The notes: generated from the sequence alone by a model not told the origin. A stretch of DNA of 64,000 bases from Flavobacterium alvei (GCF_002920895.1 NZ_PQVG01000002.1:124001-188000), one strand, 5' to 3'; positions 45,509 through 55,359 are shown, numbered from the stretch's first letter. Made by a program: numbers and translations.

Positions 45509-46111
45509 ATGAAAGAGCTGGATTTATTAAAAAGAGATTGGCACAAAAACGATGCCTTCGAACAGGTTTCTGAAGTAGAAATTTATAAGATGTTGCACCA
45601 AAAATCGTCTTCGATTGTGAAGTGGATTTTGATTGTGAGCCTTATAGAATTTGTAGTAATAAATGGTATTTCATTATTACTCAATGATCCAAAATACGAT
45701 GAATTTATAAGCAATCACCCTTATATCAATTATTTAGAGAAATTTAATTATGTTGTAATTGTAGCTTTTATCTATTTGTTTTATAGAAATTTCAAAAACA
45801 TTTCGGTCTTGAATTCTTCAAAAACATTGATAAAACACATCCTAAAAACCAGAAAAATTGTTACTTACTATATTTACTGGAACATTTTTATAGGCGGAAT
45901 TACAGGAGCTTTGAGTGGAATTGAAGGTTTCAACGAAGGTTTTAAATCTGGAGGAGGAGATAACGCTGTTTTAGCCACAAATTGCCTTACAATAATTATT
46001 ATGGCTGCATTGATAATGGGCTTTATCTGGTTGTTTTACAAACTATTATATGGCAGTTTCCTACGCAAACTTAAAGATAATTATACCGAATTAAAAAAAA
46101 TAGATCTATAA
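45509..46111 (+). CDS. Membrane protein, possible anti-sigma partner
   Basis: 200 residues. A cytosolic N-terminus (MKELDLLKRDWHKND ... EIYKMLHQKSS) precedes four hydrophobic segments (about 38-58, 78-95, 120-140, 155-178). The start KELDLLKRDW is frequent in proteins encoded directly after ECF sigma genes in Bacteroidota. The gap to the sigma gene is five bases. An anti-sigma role is inferred from this arrangement only; there is no zinc-binding anti-sigma motif. Confidence 0.75.
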   Translation: MKELDLLKRDWHKNDAFEQVSEVEIYKMLHQKSSSIVKWILIVSLIEFVVINGISLLLNDPKYDEFISNHPYINYLEKFNYVVIVAFIYLFYRNFKNISVLNSSKTLIKHILKTRKIVTYYIYWNIFIGGITGALSGIEGFNEGFKSGGGDNAVLATNCLTIIIMAALIMGFIWLFYKLLYGSFLRKLKDNYTELKKIDL

Positions 46112-46125
46112 TTCGGAATTTCTTT

Positions 46126-46935
46126 TTAATAATCCCATTGTCTTAATTTGTTCAATTCCTCAGCTGCTTTTAATTCTTCGGCAGGAATTACTTTCAAAAA
46201 GGAAGGATGTTGCTCGATAGCATACTCAATTTTTTCAACAATTTGTTCGATGGTATCGTTGTCATAATCAATTTCCATTGGTGGTTTGATGATGAAAGAT
46301 TGAAGAATGTCTTTCTTTTTCATTCGCAATCCTTTTTTATCAAACGAACGTCGGAAACCGTCAATCACAATGGGAACTACAATTGGTCGATGCTGTTTGA
46401 TGATATGTGCAGTTCCTTTTCGAACGGGTTTAAATGATTTTGTGGTGCCTTGCGGAAAAGTAATTACCCAACCATCATTCAATGCGATTTTAATATTTTC
46501 GGTATCATTAGGATTTACATCTCTTTTTTCGGTAACGTCTTTTCCACAAGAACGCCAAGTTCTTTCTACTGTAATTGCTCCTATATAAGCTAAAATTCGG
46601 GGTAATAATCCGGCTTGCATAGTTTCTTTGGCAGCTACATAATAAATATTCAACTTGGGTTTCCAAATGTATCCAATATTTTTTATTGAATCTTGACGAC
46701 CGCTCAAACTGGCATTAAAAACGTGAAACATGGCAACCACATCAGCAAAATAGGTTTGATGATTGGATATAAAAAGTACATTCGCATCAGGTAATTTGGT
46801 AATTATTTCTGATCCTTCTATTTGCAAACTATTAAAACCACGATAGCGTCTGTGAGTTAAAACCGCAAAAACGTGTATTAAAAATCTTTTAACAACAAGA
46901 ATATGTCCAAAAGGATTTCTCTTAAATAGCGCCAT
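46126..46935 (-). CDS. Lysophospholipid acyltransferase family protein (PlsC-like)
   Basis: 269 residues from the ATG at 46935; an earlier in-frame start at 47049 would run into the Nudix gene and is unlikely. The acyltransferase block I reads SNHQTYFADVVAM, which has five residues between His and Asp instead of the usual four. FPQGTTKSF corresponds to the glycerophosphate-binding block, and IVVPIVIDGFRRS to block IV. It probably acylates lysophosphatidic acid or another lysolipid at the inner membrane. It is on the minus strand, after the Nudix gene, and possibly co-transcribed with it. Confidence 0.87.
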   Translation of the reverse strand: MALFKRNPFGHILVVKRFLIHVFAVLTHRRYRGFNSLQIEGSEIITKLPDANVLFISNHQTYFADVVAMFHVFNASLSGRQDSIKNIGYIWKPKLNIYYVAAKETMQAGLLPRILAYIGAITVERTWRSCGKDVTEKRDVNPNDTENIKIALNDGWVITFPQGTTKSFKPVRKGTAHIIKQHRPIVVPIVIDGFRRSFDKKGLRMKKKDILQSFIIKPPMEIDYDNDTIEQIVEKIEYAIEQHPSFLKVIPAEELKAAEELNKLRQWDY

Positions 46936-46988
46936 AAAATAGTGTGTAATAAATAAATTAGAAAGGCAAACATACAAAAACTTATAAT

Positions 46989-47627
46989 TTATAGCACTTT
47001 TTTCAGGACTTCTTTCAACTCGCTCAGCATCATCGCTGTAGCACCCCAAACGATATGCTCGTTGATTTTGTATGCAGGAATTTCAATATCTTTGGCGTAA
47101 GACGTTGTCATTATTGCACTTACAATTAAATTATCATTCAAAAAATCAGATAATGGCAATTCTATAATTTGAGCAACTTCATTACTATCTGGAATAAAAA
47201 CAATTTCTTCTTTGCTGATTCCTAAAAAAGGATACACCATAAAATTACTGGCTTGAATGTACAAATTCGTAAAAGGCATAATAATTTGGATTTGCTCAGG
47301 ATGAATGCCAATTTCTTCTTGAGTTTCTCGCAAAGCAGTATTGACATAGGTTTGGTCTTTGGGTTCAAATTTCCCTCCTGGAAAAGCAATTTGAGCCGAA
47401 TGAATTCCTTCATATGAATTTCGAACGATGAGTACCAAATGAGTTCTTCCATTTTTAGGATAAAACAACATCATCACTGCTGCATTTTTGGGATTTATAG
47501 AGTCAAAATTCATATTTTTCAAAGTTTTTATCCGTTCTAAAGGAGCCATTTTAAAATGAGCTTCACTTGCAGGAAGATTTACTTCTAAAAATTTGGGAAC
47601 ATATTCTAAAAAAACTTGAAAATCCAT
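46989..47627 (-). CDS. Nudix hydrolase, coenzyme A pyrophosphatase-like
   Basis: 212 residues from the ATG at 47627. The Nudix box GGKFEPKDQTYVNTALRETQ followed by EEIG fits G-x5-E-x7-R-E-U-x-E-E-x-G-U, starting near residue 83. Preceding text SAQIAFPGG is typical of the NUDT7/NUDT8 and YeaB subgroup that cleaves CoA or its esters. It would act in the cytoplasm with Mg2+. The acyltransferase gene follows by 53 bases. Confidence 0.92.
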   Translation of the reverse strand: MDFQVFLEYVPKFLEVNLPASEAHFKMAPLERIKTLKNMNFDSINPKNAAVMMLFYPKNGRTHLVLIVRNSYEGIHSAQIAFPGGKFEPKDQTYVNTALRETQEEIGIHPEQIQIIMPFTNLYIQASNFMVYPFLGISKEEIVFIPDSNEVAQIIELPLSDFLNDNLIVSAIMTTSYAKDIEIPAYKINEHIVWGATAMMLSELKEVLKKVL

Positions 47628-47769
47628 AATCAAACCCTATTTTTGTAAATTGGAAACTGTTATAAATATAATTCAAAAATTTCTAAAAACAAATTTTAAA
47701 AGCAATTCCAAAGGCTACATCAATAAGCCAAAACACATAAACCATTAAACTCTTAAACCCTAAACTGTA

Positions 47770-48213
47770 ATGTATAGCAAAGAGGAATCGCAACGATTAA
47801 AACGAGAATTCTGGATAGAATTTGCCGAAAAATATCCCCGAAAATGGATTTTGTATGACACAAAAATCAAGGATTTTTCGTTTAAATTTTATGTCGATAA
47901 TAAAAAAGCACAAGTCCTAATAGACATTGAACATCGCAATGACGAAAAACGAATTGTTTATTTTGAAAAATTAGAATCTTTAAAAACCGTTTTGGAAGAT
48001 GATTTTGTCAAAGATTTGGTTTTTGAGAAAAACTTTACTCTCGAAAGTGGCAAAACTATAAGCAGAATTTGGGTCGAAAAAACAGGTATAAGCGTCAGCA
48101 ATAGAAAGTATTGGGACGAAATATTCGACTTTTTCTACGAAAAAATGAATGCATTAGAAATGTTTTATTTTGAATATGGAGATTACATTCGAGATTTGGA
48201 ATTAAATACTTAA
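47770..48213 (+). CDS. DUF4268 domain protein
   Basis: 147 residues, no signal peptide. It has the DUF4268 pattern: LKREFWIEFAEKYP, LYDTKIKDFSFKFYVDN, KAQVLIDIEHRNDEKR and RKYWDEIFDFFYEKMNALE. The domain is found alone or fused to nuclease-like domains in other bacteria. As a free-standing protein its role is unknown. The gene stands alone before the DUF3857 pair. Confidence 0.85.
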   Translation: MYSKEESQRLKREFWIEFAEKYPRKWILYDTKIKDFSFKFYVDNKKAQVLIDIEHRNDEKRIVYFEKLESLKTVLEDDFVKDLVFEKNFTLESGKTISRIWVEKTGISVSNRKYWDEIFDFFYEKMNALEMFYFEYGDYIRDLELNT

Positions 48214-48277
48214 AATTTATTTAAATTCTTACATTCCTTTTTACAAAAAATCTATATTTGAGCAAATTATAATACAT

Positions 48278-50191
48278 ATGAAAAAAATATATTGGGTCTT
48301 TTTTGTGGTACTTTTTACCTTTACTTCATTAGCCCAAAATTCGTTGGAAGATTACAAAAAAAAATATCCCGATTTTAATGAATTAATTCTAAAAGATCAG
48401 CAAGCCTATGATTTTTCAATAGAAAACGACAAATTAAAAGTCATTGAAAACAGTCAATATGAATCTTTAATAATGACTGACAACGGCATAATCAACAACA
48501 AAGAATCTTTCAGTTATTCGGAATTAGTCAAACTTATGGGCTATGATGCCTATTCGGTGGTTACAGAAAATGGCAAGGAAAAGAAAATTAAAGTTACCCA
48601 AACCAACGAAGTGCAATCAGAACAAAGTTCGGTGTTTTATGATGATGTGAAAGTGCGTCAACTTATTTTTCCAAATCTAGAAGCTGGAGCCAAAAAAGTA
48701 TATCATTATCAAACTGAAATTATAGATCCATTCTTGCTTCATAAATATGTTTTCGGAAGCAATTTGCCCATAAAAAACGCTGTTTTAGAAATCAAAACAG
48801 ACAAAAACATCAATATTGGCTACAAAATATTTAATGATCCAACAAATTCAATCGAATTTTCAAAAACCGAAAAAAAAGGAAAATGGATTTATCAATGGAC
48901 TCTAAAAGAGGTTAAACCAGTAAAGTTTGAATCGAATTCGCCAGGTTTTTTACACCTAGTTCCTCACATAAATGTGTATATTAAAGACTATACCATAAAC
49001 AACAAAAAAGTGGAAGTTTTAGGAGATATAGACAAGTTATATACCTATTACAAAGGTTTTACAAAGAACATTAACCAAAAAGAAGATGCAAACTTAAAAG
49101 CGATTACTCTCAAATTGATAGAAAATCTAACCACTGATGAAGAGAAAATTAAAAGTATTTTTTATTGGGTGAAAGACAACATCAAATACATTGCTTTCGA
49201 GAATGGTTATGAAGGTTTTATTCCAAGAGAAGCCAGCCTAATTTGTGAACGAAAATTTGGCGATTGCAAGGATATGGCAAGCATAATTACCACAATGGCA
49301 AAATATGCCAATGTAAAAGACGTATTTCTTTCGTGGATTGGAACACGTGAAATTCCTTATTCTTATAACGAAATGCCAACTCCAGCAGTAGATAATCATA
49401 TGATTGCTGTGTATAAAAAAGGTGACAATTATATCTTTCTGGATGCTACTGACAAAGAAACACTGTATGGAATTCCAACATCCTTCATTCAAGGAAAAGA
49501 AGCTTTGATTGGCGAAGGCGAAAACTATAAAATTGTAACTGTTCCTGTTGTAGTTGCCGAAACAAATGAAATAAACGAACAAGTAAAATTAAGTATCGAA
49601 AAAGACAAACTCGTAGGTTCTGGAAAAGTACAATTCAAAGGGTATAGCCGCAGTAATATTACCCTTCGAATGGGAGATGCTACGAACAAAACTAGATTCG
49701 AAATGATAAAAAGTTTGGTTCTTAAAGGCAATAACAAATTTAACCTCAAAGAATATTCCGAAGAAAATCTTACTGACAGAGACAAACCTTATCAAATAAA
49801 CTACAATTTCGATTTGCAAAATTATATAGTCAAAGCCGATAAGGAAATTTATATCAATCTTTTTTTGGAAAAACCATTTGAAAAATTAACCATCGAAAAA
49901 GACCGATTTGCACCATTTGAATTCGAGCATTTAACATTTGTAAACAGCCAATACGAATTAGAAATCCCTAAAAATTGCAGCTTAAAATACCTTCCTAAAA
50001 ATTTTAGTTTGGACAATGATTATGTAAAAGCAAATTTCACCTATCAAAATCAAAACAATAAAATAACATTGTCAATCAAGCTGCAACAAAAGAAATTATT
50101 GATTGCAAAATCTGATTTTGAGCTTTGGAATAAGACCATAAAAGAACTAAAAAACAATTACTCTGAAACCCTAATTTTATTAGAAAAATAA
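48278..50191 (+). CDS. DUF3857 domain protein with intact transglutaminase-like catalytic triad
   Basis: 637 residues. A signal peptide (ending FTSLAQ, 20) is followed by a DUF3857 beta-sandwich (about 60-240), a transglutaminase-like core (about 275-395) and a C-terminal DUF2569-free beta domain. The triad is C330 (KFGDCKDMA), H374 (VDNHMIAVY) and D389 (YIFLDATD). The protein is exported and could be a cysteine protease or cross-linking enzyme acting in the periplasm. A TATATTTG box lies at 48253-48260. The stop codon overlaps the start of the next gene by one base, so the two are translationally coupled. Confidence 0.9.
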   Translation: MKKIYWVFFVVLFTFTSLAQNSLEDYKKKYPDFNELILKDQQAYDFSIENDKLKVIENSQYESLIMTDNGIINNKESFSYSELVKLMGYDAYSVVTENGKEKKIKVTQTNEVQSEQSSVFYDDVKVRQLIFPNLEAGAKKVYHYQTEIIDPFLLHKYVFGSNLPIKNAVLEIKTDKNINIGYKIFNDPTNSIEFSKTEKKGKWIYQWTLKEVKPVKFESNSPGFLHLVPHINVYIKDYTINNKKVEVLGDIDKLYTYYKGFTKNINQKEDANLKAITLKLIENLTTDEEKIKSIFYWVKDNIKYIAFENGYEGFIPREASLICERKFGDCKDMASIITTMAKYANVKDVFLSWIGTREIPYSYNEMPTPAVDNHMIAVYKKGDNYIFLDATDKETLYGIPTSFIQGKEALIGEGENYKIVTVPVVVAETNEINEQVKLSIEKDKLVGSGKVQFKGYSRSNITLRMGDATNKTRFEMIKSLVLKGNNKFNLKEYSEENLTDRDKPYQINYNFDLQNYIVKADKEIYINLFLEKPFEKLTIEKDRFAPFEFEHLTFVNSQYELEIPKNCSLKYLPKNFSLDNDYVKANFTYQNQNNKITLSIKLQQKKLLIAKSDFELWNKTIKELKNNYSETLILLEK

Positions 50192-52161
50192 TGAAAATCA
50201 ATCCATTAAAAATCATTTTTACACTAGTTGTATTGTTCAACTCATCGGCATTTTTAGCCCAAGAATATTCGTTTAAATCCTATGATTGGAATGAAAAAGA
50301 AACTACAGTTAGCGTTCCTGAAAAATACAAAAACGAAAACGAAGTCATCCTAAATCGAACTGAAAAAATTGAATTTGTGATTGTCGGAAAGACAGCCAAA
50401 CAATATCACTTGGTTCACGAAAAAATCTTCATCAACTCAGACGATGCTATCGAACGTAATAATAAAATTTACATTCCCTTTAGTCTAGACGAAAGTGTAC
50501 TGGCCAACAAAGCACGAGTAATTCTTAAAAACGGCACAACTATTCTTTTGGATAAAAAAGATATCAAAGAAGATATTGACCAAGAAAAAGGAATGAAATA
50601 CACCTATTTTGCAGTAAATGGACTTGAAAAAGGCGCCATTATCGAAAAATTGTATGTCCTTGAAGAAAGTCCAGAATTTACTGGACAAACTATCAAAATG
50701 CAAGACGAATACCCAATTGCTGATTTGAATTTTGAATTAATTTATCCGAATTACTTAGTGTTTAAAACCAAATCCTATAACAAATTACGTGAACCTACAA
50801 TTGATGAAAAAAAGATTCAAAACACCAACGTTTTATCAATTATCGAAAAAGACATTCCAGCTTTAGACAATAATGAACAATATTCAAATTGGGCTTTGCA
50901 GCTAAAATTATTCCGATACAAACTCGATGAAAATCTATTAAGTGGCGGTAGAAATTTAAATAATTTCAAGGAGTTTTCTAATAATTTATACACAAGACTT
51001 AACCCAGAATTAGACAAAAAACAACAAAAAGCAATCGACGATTTTTGTGCTACAATTCCAAAATCGAATGATGAACAAGAGCAAATTTGGAACATCGAAA
51101 ACAAAATCAAAAAAACCATTGGCTATGATAGATATATCGATTCTAAAGAAAATCTATCGGATGTAATTGTAACCAAACAAGCCAATCAATCTGACATACT
51201 AAAATTTTATTCGGCTGTTTTCAAATACTTTTCTATTGAAAATAATATGGTTTTCACTTCAAATAGGTATAAAATTCCATTTGATAAAGACTTTGAAAGT
51301 TTTGAAAATCTAAACGAACTTTTGTTCTATTTTCCAACCATCAAAAAATATTTAACACCAACAGAAATTGAATATCGAATTCCGCTTTTTCCCAATACTA
51401 TCGCCAATAACAACGGTTTATTCATCAAAGAAAAAACGTTTGGAGGAGTAAAAATGGGAATTGGTGAAATTAATTTTATAGAAATTCCAGGAAATGACAT
51501 CTCTCACGATATAATGAATATCACCATCGATTTTACTCAAGATATTGAAAATCCATTAATTACAAGCAATCTAACTTTTGGTGGTTATTCAGGTTTGAAT
51601 TTTCAACCCATAAAAGATTTTGCTTCGGCTGATCAATATAAAGCGGTTTTGAAAAGCATTGCCGAAAATTATACGGTAGAAACAGAATACAAAACTCTTA
51701 CCACAGAAAATGATGGAATAGAATTTATTGGCAAAAAATCGTTTGTGTTAAATGTAACGTTCGACGGAAAAGAATTGACCAAAAAAGCGGGTGAAAATTA
51801 CTTGTTTTCAGTTGGTGAAACCATCGGAAAACAAATGGAATTCTACCAAGAAAACAAAAGAACATTGCCCGTAGAAATTGACTATCCACATCTTTATACC
51901 CGAAATATCAAAATCATATTGCCAAAAGGGGCTTCGGTAAAAAATCTAGATAAATTTGTAATGGATTATAAAACCCAAGTAAATGGCAAAACTGAAGCTG
52001 GTTTCAACAGTAAATACACTAAAACTGGTGATGAAATTTTAATCGAAAACAATGAATTTTACAACATTGTCAATTATCCTTTAAACCAATTTGACGATTA
52101 CAAAGCAGTAATCAATGCAGCAGCCGATTTTAATAAAATTGTGATTATCGTTACAAAATAA
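50191..52161 (+). CDS. DUF3857 paralogue lacking the transglutaminase cysteine
   Basis: 656 residues. It has a signal peptide (ending FLAQE, 24) and the same domain order as the gene before it. In the transglutaminase-like region the position of the catalytic cysteine holds Gln (Q333 in KQANQSDILKFYSAVF, aligned with KFGDCKDMASIITTM). Downstream His and Asp motifs are not clear either. It is likely a non-catalytic partner of the active paralogue, perhaps forming a complex. The start codon overlaps the previous stop by one base (TAATG). A repeat-derived terminator follows. Confidence 0.88.
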   Translation: MKINPLKIIFTLVVLFNSSAFLAQEYSFKSYDWNEKETTVSVPEKYKNENEVILNRTEKIEFVIVGKTAKQYHLVHEKIFINSDDAIERNNKIYIPFSLDESVLANKARVILKNGTTILLDKKDIKEDIDQEKGMKYTYFAVNGLEKGAIIEKLYVLEESPEFTGQTIKMQDEYPIADLNFELIYPNYLVFKTKSYNKLREPTIDEKKIQNTNVLSIIEKDIPALDNNEQYSNWALQLKLFRYKLDENLLSGGRNLNNFKEFSNNLYTRLNPELDKKQQKAIDDFCATIPKSNDEQEQIWNIENKIKKTIGYDRYIDSKENLSDVIVTKQANQSDILKFYSAVFKYFSIENNMVFTSNRYKIPFDKDFESFENLNELLFYFPTIKKYLTPTEIEYRIPLFPNTIANNNGLFIKEKTFGGVKMGIGEINFIEIPGNDISHDIMNITIDFTQDIENPLITSNLTFGGYSGLNFQPIKDFASADQYKAVLKSIAENYTVETEYKTLTTENDGIEFIGKKSFVLNVTFDGKELTKKAGENYLFSVGETIGKQMEFYQENKRTLPVEIDYPHLYTRNIKIILPKGASVKNLDKFVMDYKTQVNGKTEAGFNSKYTKTGDEILIENNEFYNIVNYPLNQFDDYKAVINAAADFNKIVIIVTK

Positions 52162-52181
52162 ACAAGTAGTCTAAAAAAATC

Positions 52182-52247
52182 AGACCGCAAATTCGCATAT
52201 TATTTTCAGATTCAATCTGGAACTTGCGAATTTGCGGTCTTTTTTTG
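52182..52247 (+). terminator. Terminator formed by a CCGCAAATTCGCA-family repeat
   Basis: A perfect 16-bp outer stem, AGACCGCAAATTCGCA (52182-52197) against TGCGAATTTGCGGTCT (52225-52240), plus an inner CAGATT/AATCTG pair and seven T. The arm is the same as at 16938-16996. Confidence 0.85.
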
Positions 52248-52302
52248 GGATGTATTTTTAAGATAATGTACTAAAAAATGATTGGTGATTTTTCATTTTA
52301 AA

Positions 52303-54093
52303 TTAATCATTCATCGAAATCAAAAACTCTTCGTTATTTCTAGTTTTCTTGAAACGATCGTTGATAAAATCCATTGCTTCTACTGGGTTCATGTCTGAAA
52401 GATATTTTCTCATAATCCACATTCTTTGAAGCGTTTTTGCATCTAACAATAAATCATCACGTCTGGTGCTTGAAGAGGTTAAATCAATGGCTGGGAAAAT
52501 ACGTTTGTTGGCAATTTTACGATCCAATTGCAATTCCATATTACCCGTTCCTTTGAATTCTTCAAAAATAACTTCATCCATTTTGGAACCTGTTTCGGTC
52601 AAAGCTGTGGCGATAATACTCAAAGAACCGCCATTTTCAACATTTCTAGCGGCTCCAAAAAATCGTTTTGGTTTCTGTAACGCATTCGCATCTACACCTC
52701 CACTCAAAACCTTACCAGACGCAGGTTGAACTGTATTGTAAGCTCTTGCCAAACGGGTAATCGAATCCAATAAAATCACTACATCATGACCACATTCAAC
52801 CAATCGTTTTGATTTTTCGAGAACGATATTAGCAATTTTCACGTGTTCTTGTGGTTCTCTGTCAAAAGTCGAAGCAATTACTTCACCGCGAACACTTCTA
52901 ATCATATCAGTCACCTCTTCTGGACGTTCGTCAATCAATAAAACAATCAAATACACTTCAGGATGATTGGCTGCGATGGCGTTGGCAATATCTTTTAGCA
53001 ACATCGTTTTACCAGTTTTAGGCTGTGCTACAATCATACCACGTTGACCTTTTCCAATTGGAGAAAATAAATCGATAATTCGGGTAGAAATGGTACTTTG
53101 TCTTTCAGCTAATTTGAATTTTTCAGAAGGAAAAACAGGAGTTAAATGTTCGAATGATACTCTATCACGAACTACTTGTGGGTCGTGTCCATTAATTTTT
53201 AAAACACGAACTAATGGAAAGAATTTTTCACCCTCTTTTGGAGGACGCACAACTCCTTTTACGGTATCTCCGGTTTTAAGTCCAAATAATCTAATTTGGG
53301 ATGTCGATAAATAAATATCATCTGGTGAAGCCAAATAATTATAATCTGAAGATCGAAGAAATCCATACCCATCAGGCATCATTTCCAAAACGCCTTCGCT
53401 TTCTATAATTCCATCAAATTCAAAATCAGAATCTCTAAAGTTGTTTTTCTTGTTTTTGAAATTTGGATTTGCATTTCCGTTTCCATTTTGATTTGCATTT
53501 CCATTTTGATTTGGATTTGCATTTTGATTTGGATTTTGGTTGTTTTTTTGCTTATTGAGTTGGTTAGGATTTATTTTTTTTGAAGGAATTTCAATCTCAT
53601 TATTTTCGGCAGTTTCTGCTTCTAAATTTGCTTGACTAACTTCGTTTGATTCGCTTCCTACACTAGCTAATTTTGCTTCTTCTTTTTGCTTTTGCAAAGC
53701 AACTTTCTTTTCGTAAGCTGATTTATTAAATTTAATCACTTTACTTGCTTTCTTTTCAATTGGATTTACTTCAACCGAAATTTCATTTTTAACGGGTTCA
53801 ACTTTTGGTTCAATCGCTATTTCCTCTTCAGCAAAAAGTGAATTTGTAGCATTCTTTTGGATGGCAACTTTTTTGGGAGCTATAATTCGAGTGCGTTTAG
53901 GTTTTTCAACTTCTTCTTTAGGTTCAGCTGGCTTACTTCCTGAATTTGAATCTGTAGTTTTAGCTTGAAGTTCTAAAATTTGATTGATTAATACCTCTTT
54001 TTTTACACCATTAAATTTTATTGTTTTAGCCGCTTTAGCTATTTCTTGAAGCTCAGAAAGCTTCATTTCTTTTAATGCAGAAATGTCAAACAT
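52303..54093 (-). CDS. rho: Transcription termination factor Rho with Asn/Gln-rich insertion
   Basis: 596 residues against 419 in E. coli. The N-terminal Rho_N helix domain (1-45, [20 protein letters not shown]) is followed by a long charged and then Asn/Gln-rich disordered segment (about 50-218), the cold-shock-like RNA-binding domain (about 225-300, with [10 protein letters not shown]) and the RecA-type motor with Walker [10 protein letters not shown] and the hexamer catalytic region. The NQ-rich part (175-218, bases 53440-53571) contains about eight Asn-Gln/Asn-Gly tandem units coded by a repeating TTGCATTTCC/GATTTGG pattern. Rho ends transcription at C-rich, poorly translated RNA. Confidence 0.96.
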   Translation of the reverse strand: MFDISALKEMKLSELQEIAKAAKTIKFNGVKKEVLINQILELQAKTTDSNSGSKPAEPKEEVEKPKRTRIIAPKKVAIQKNATNSLFAEEEIAIEPKVEPVKNEISVEVNPIEKKASKVIKFNKSAYEKKVALQKQKEEAKLASVGSESNEVSQANLEAETAENNEIEIPSKKINPNQLNKQKNNQNPNQNANPNQNGNANQNGNGNANPNFKNKKNNFRDSDFEFDGIIESEGVLEMMPDGYGFLRSSDYNYLASPDDIYLSTSQIRLFGLKTGDTVKGVVRPPKEGEKFFPLVRVLKINGHDPQVVRDRVSFEHLTPVFPSEKFKLAERQSTISTRIIDLFSPIGKGQRGMIVAQPKTGKTMLLKDIANAIAANHPEVYLIVLLIDERPEEVTDMIRSVRGEVIASTFDREPQEHVKIANIVLEKSKRLVECGHDVVILLDSITRLARAYNTVQPASGKVLSGGVDANALQKPKRFFGAARNVENGGSLSIIATALTETGSKMDEVIFEEFKGTGNMELQLDRKIANKRIFPAIDLTSSSTRRDDLLLDAKTLQRMWIMRKYLSDMNPVEAMDFINDRFKKTRNNEEFLISMND

Positions 54094-54272
54094 AAATGTT
54101 CTATGAGTTTAAATAATTGGGGAATACTATAAAAGTGTGTAGTAAAATTTGATTTTGAATTGGCCGAAGAATGAAGTACTTACGGATTTGTTATGCAATA
54201 TTACGAATAAATTTTAATCTACAATAGTATTTATTAAAAAGAAAATATATTTTTGTCAAACAATTTAAGACA

Positions 54273-54686
54273 ATGTTACAAAGAATTCAGACCATTTATT
54301 TACTTCTAGCCTTTGTTGCAACTGGAGTTTTACCCTTCTTCTTGCCGCTTTGGACAATGAGTGATGGCAAAGACTACCTATTTATGCAAAATCAAGTATA
54401 TGTTGTATTACTTGGATTGAGCACAACACTTACGATTGTGAGTATTGTTTCCTATAAAAAAAGACAAAATCAATTTGTTTTAGGCAGATTGAATATAATT
54501 TTAAATTTAATTTTATTAGGCTTGTTTGTATATCGTTCACTAAATGTATCTGGAGAAACACTAGCTGTTTCTGAGAAAGGTATTGGGATGTTTCTACCTA
54601 TTGTTGCTATCGTGTTGTTGGTTTTAGCCAACAAGGCCATCAAAAAGGATGAAGATCTTGTAAAATCTGTGGACCGTCTGAGATAA
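54273..54686 (+). CDS. DUF4293 membrane protein
   Basis: 137 residues with four hydrophobic segments (about 7-25, 45-62, 72-92, 104-124) and the opening MLQRIQTIYLLLAFVA, typical of DUF4293. It is divergent from rho, the usual setting in Flavobacteria. TATTTTTG at 54248-54255 fits a -7 box. The function is unknown. Confidence 0.9.
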   Translation: MLQRIQTIYLLLAFVATGVLPFFLPLWTMSDGKDYLFMQNQVYVVLLGLSTTLTIVSIVSYKKRQNQFVLGRLNIILNLILLGLFVYRSLNVSGETLAVSEKGIGMFLPIVAIVLLVLANKAIKKDEDLVKSVDRLR

Positions 54687-54716
54687 TCCTATAAACTTAG
54701 TTTATTAGTGCGAAGG

Positions 54717-54747
54717 AAACCCGAATGTAATAGTTCGGGTTTTTTTG
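54717..54747 (+). terminator. Terminator after DUF4293 gene
   Basis: Stem AAACCCGAA / TTCGGGTTT with an 8-base loop and a T-run. Confidence 0.85.
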
Positions 54748-54818
54748 TGGTTAGATTTTTTTTCAACCGCTGATTGGCAGAATATTCAATATTTATAACT
54801 TGCAAATTTGCGGTAATC

Positions 54819-55313
54819 TTACTTCTTCCCTATTTCAACAATCTCCAAATCCTTAATTTTATCGCCATCAATAACAAACCGAAGCATTGTTCTGACTTGG
54901 TGAAAACCACTTTTTCCTACAGCTCCAGGATTCATATGCAAGAGATTGTTTTTCTTGTCAAACATCACTTTCAAGATATGAGAATGCCCGCAAATAAATA
55001 ATTTTGGAGGATTCGTCATTATTTCAGCTTTAATACTAGCATTGTATTTTCCGGGGTAACCGCCGATATGTGTAATCCAAACATCTACACCTTCGCACAT
55101 AAATCGATTGTGCAACGAAAATTCCATTCGGGCTTTGTCGTCATCAATATTACCATAAACTCCTCGCAAAGGTTTGATTTTTTTTATTGTATCGGTCACC
55201 ACTAAATCGCCAATATCACCAGCGTGCCAAACTTCATCGGCTTGTTCTACATATTTCAAAATGGTATCGTCGATATGACTGTGTGTGTCTGAAAGCAGGA
55301 GAATTTTTTTCAT
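54819..55313 (-). CDS. Metallophosphoesterase, YfcE/MJ0936 family
   Basis: 164 residues, the usual length. Metal-binding motifs in order are LLSDTHSHID (D and H), HAGDIGD, GNIDDD and ICGHSHI, followed by NPGAVGKSG. It is a cytosolic Mn2+-type phosphodiesterase of small size; substrates in this family include cyclic dinucleotides or phosphodiester model compounds, and the natural one is not known. Single gene on the minus strand. Confidence 0.93.
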   Translation of the reverse strand: MKKILLLSDTHSHIDDTILKYVEQADEVWHAGDIGDLVVTDTIKKIKPLRGVYGNIDDDKARMEFSLHNRFMCEGVDVWITHIGGYPGKYNASIKAEIMTNPPKLFICGHSHILKVMFDKKNNLLHMNPGAVGKSGFHQVRTMLRFVIDGDKIKDLEIVEIGKK

Positions 55314-55359
55314 ATTTGTTTTTAACAGTAAAATCGCAATGATGCAAAGTTATAATTTC

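Noticed and set aside
46936..47049. Longer N-terminus of the acyltransferase
   Set aside because: It would overlap the Nudix gene by about 60 bases and adds a poor-quality segment before the good start MALFKRNPFG.
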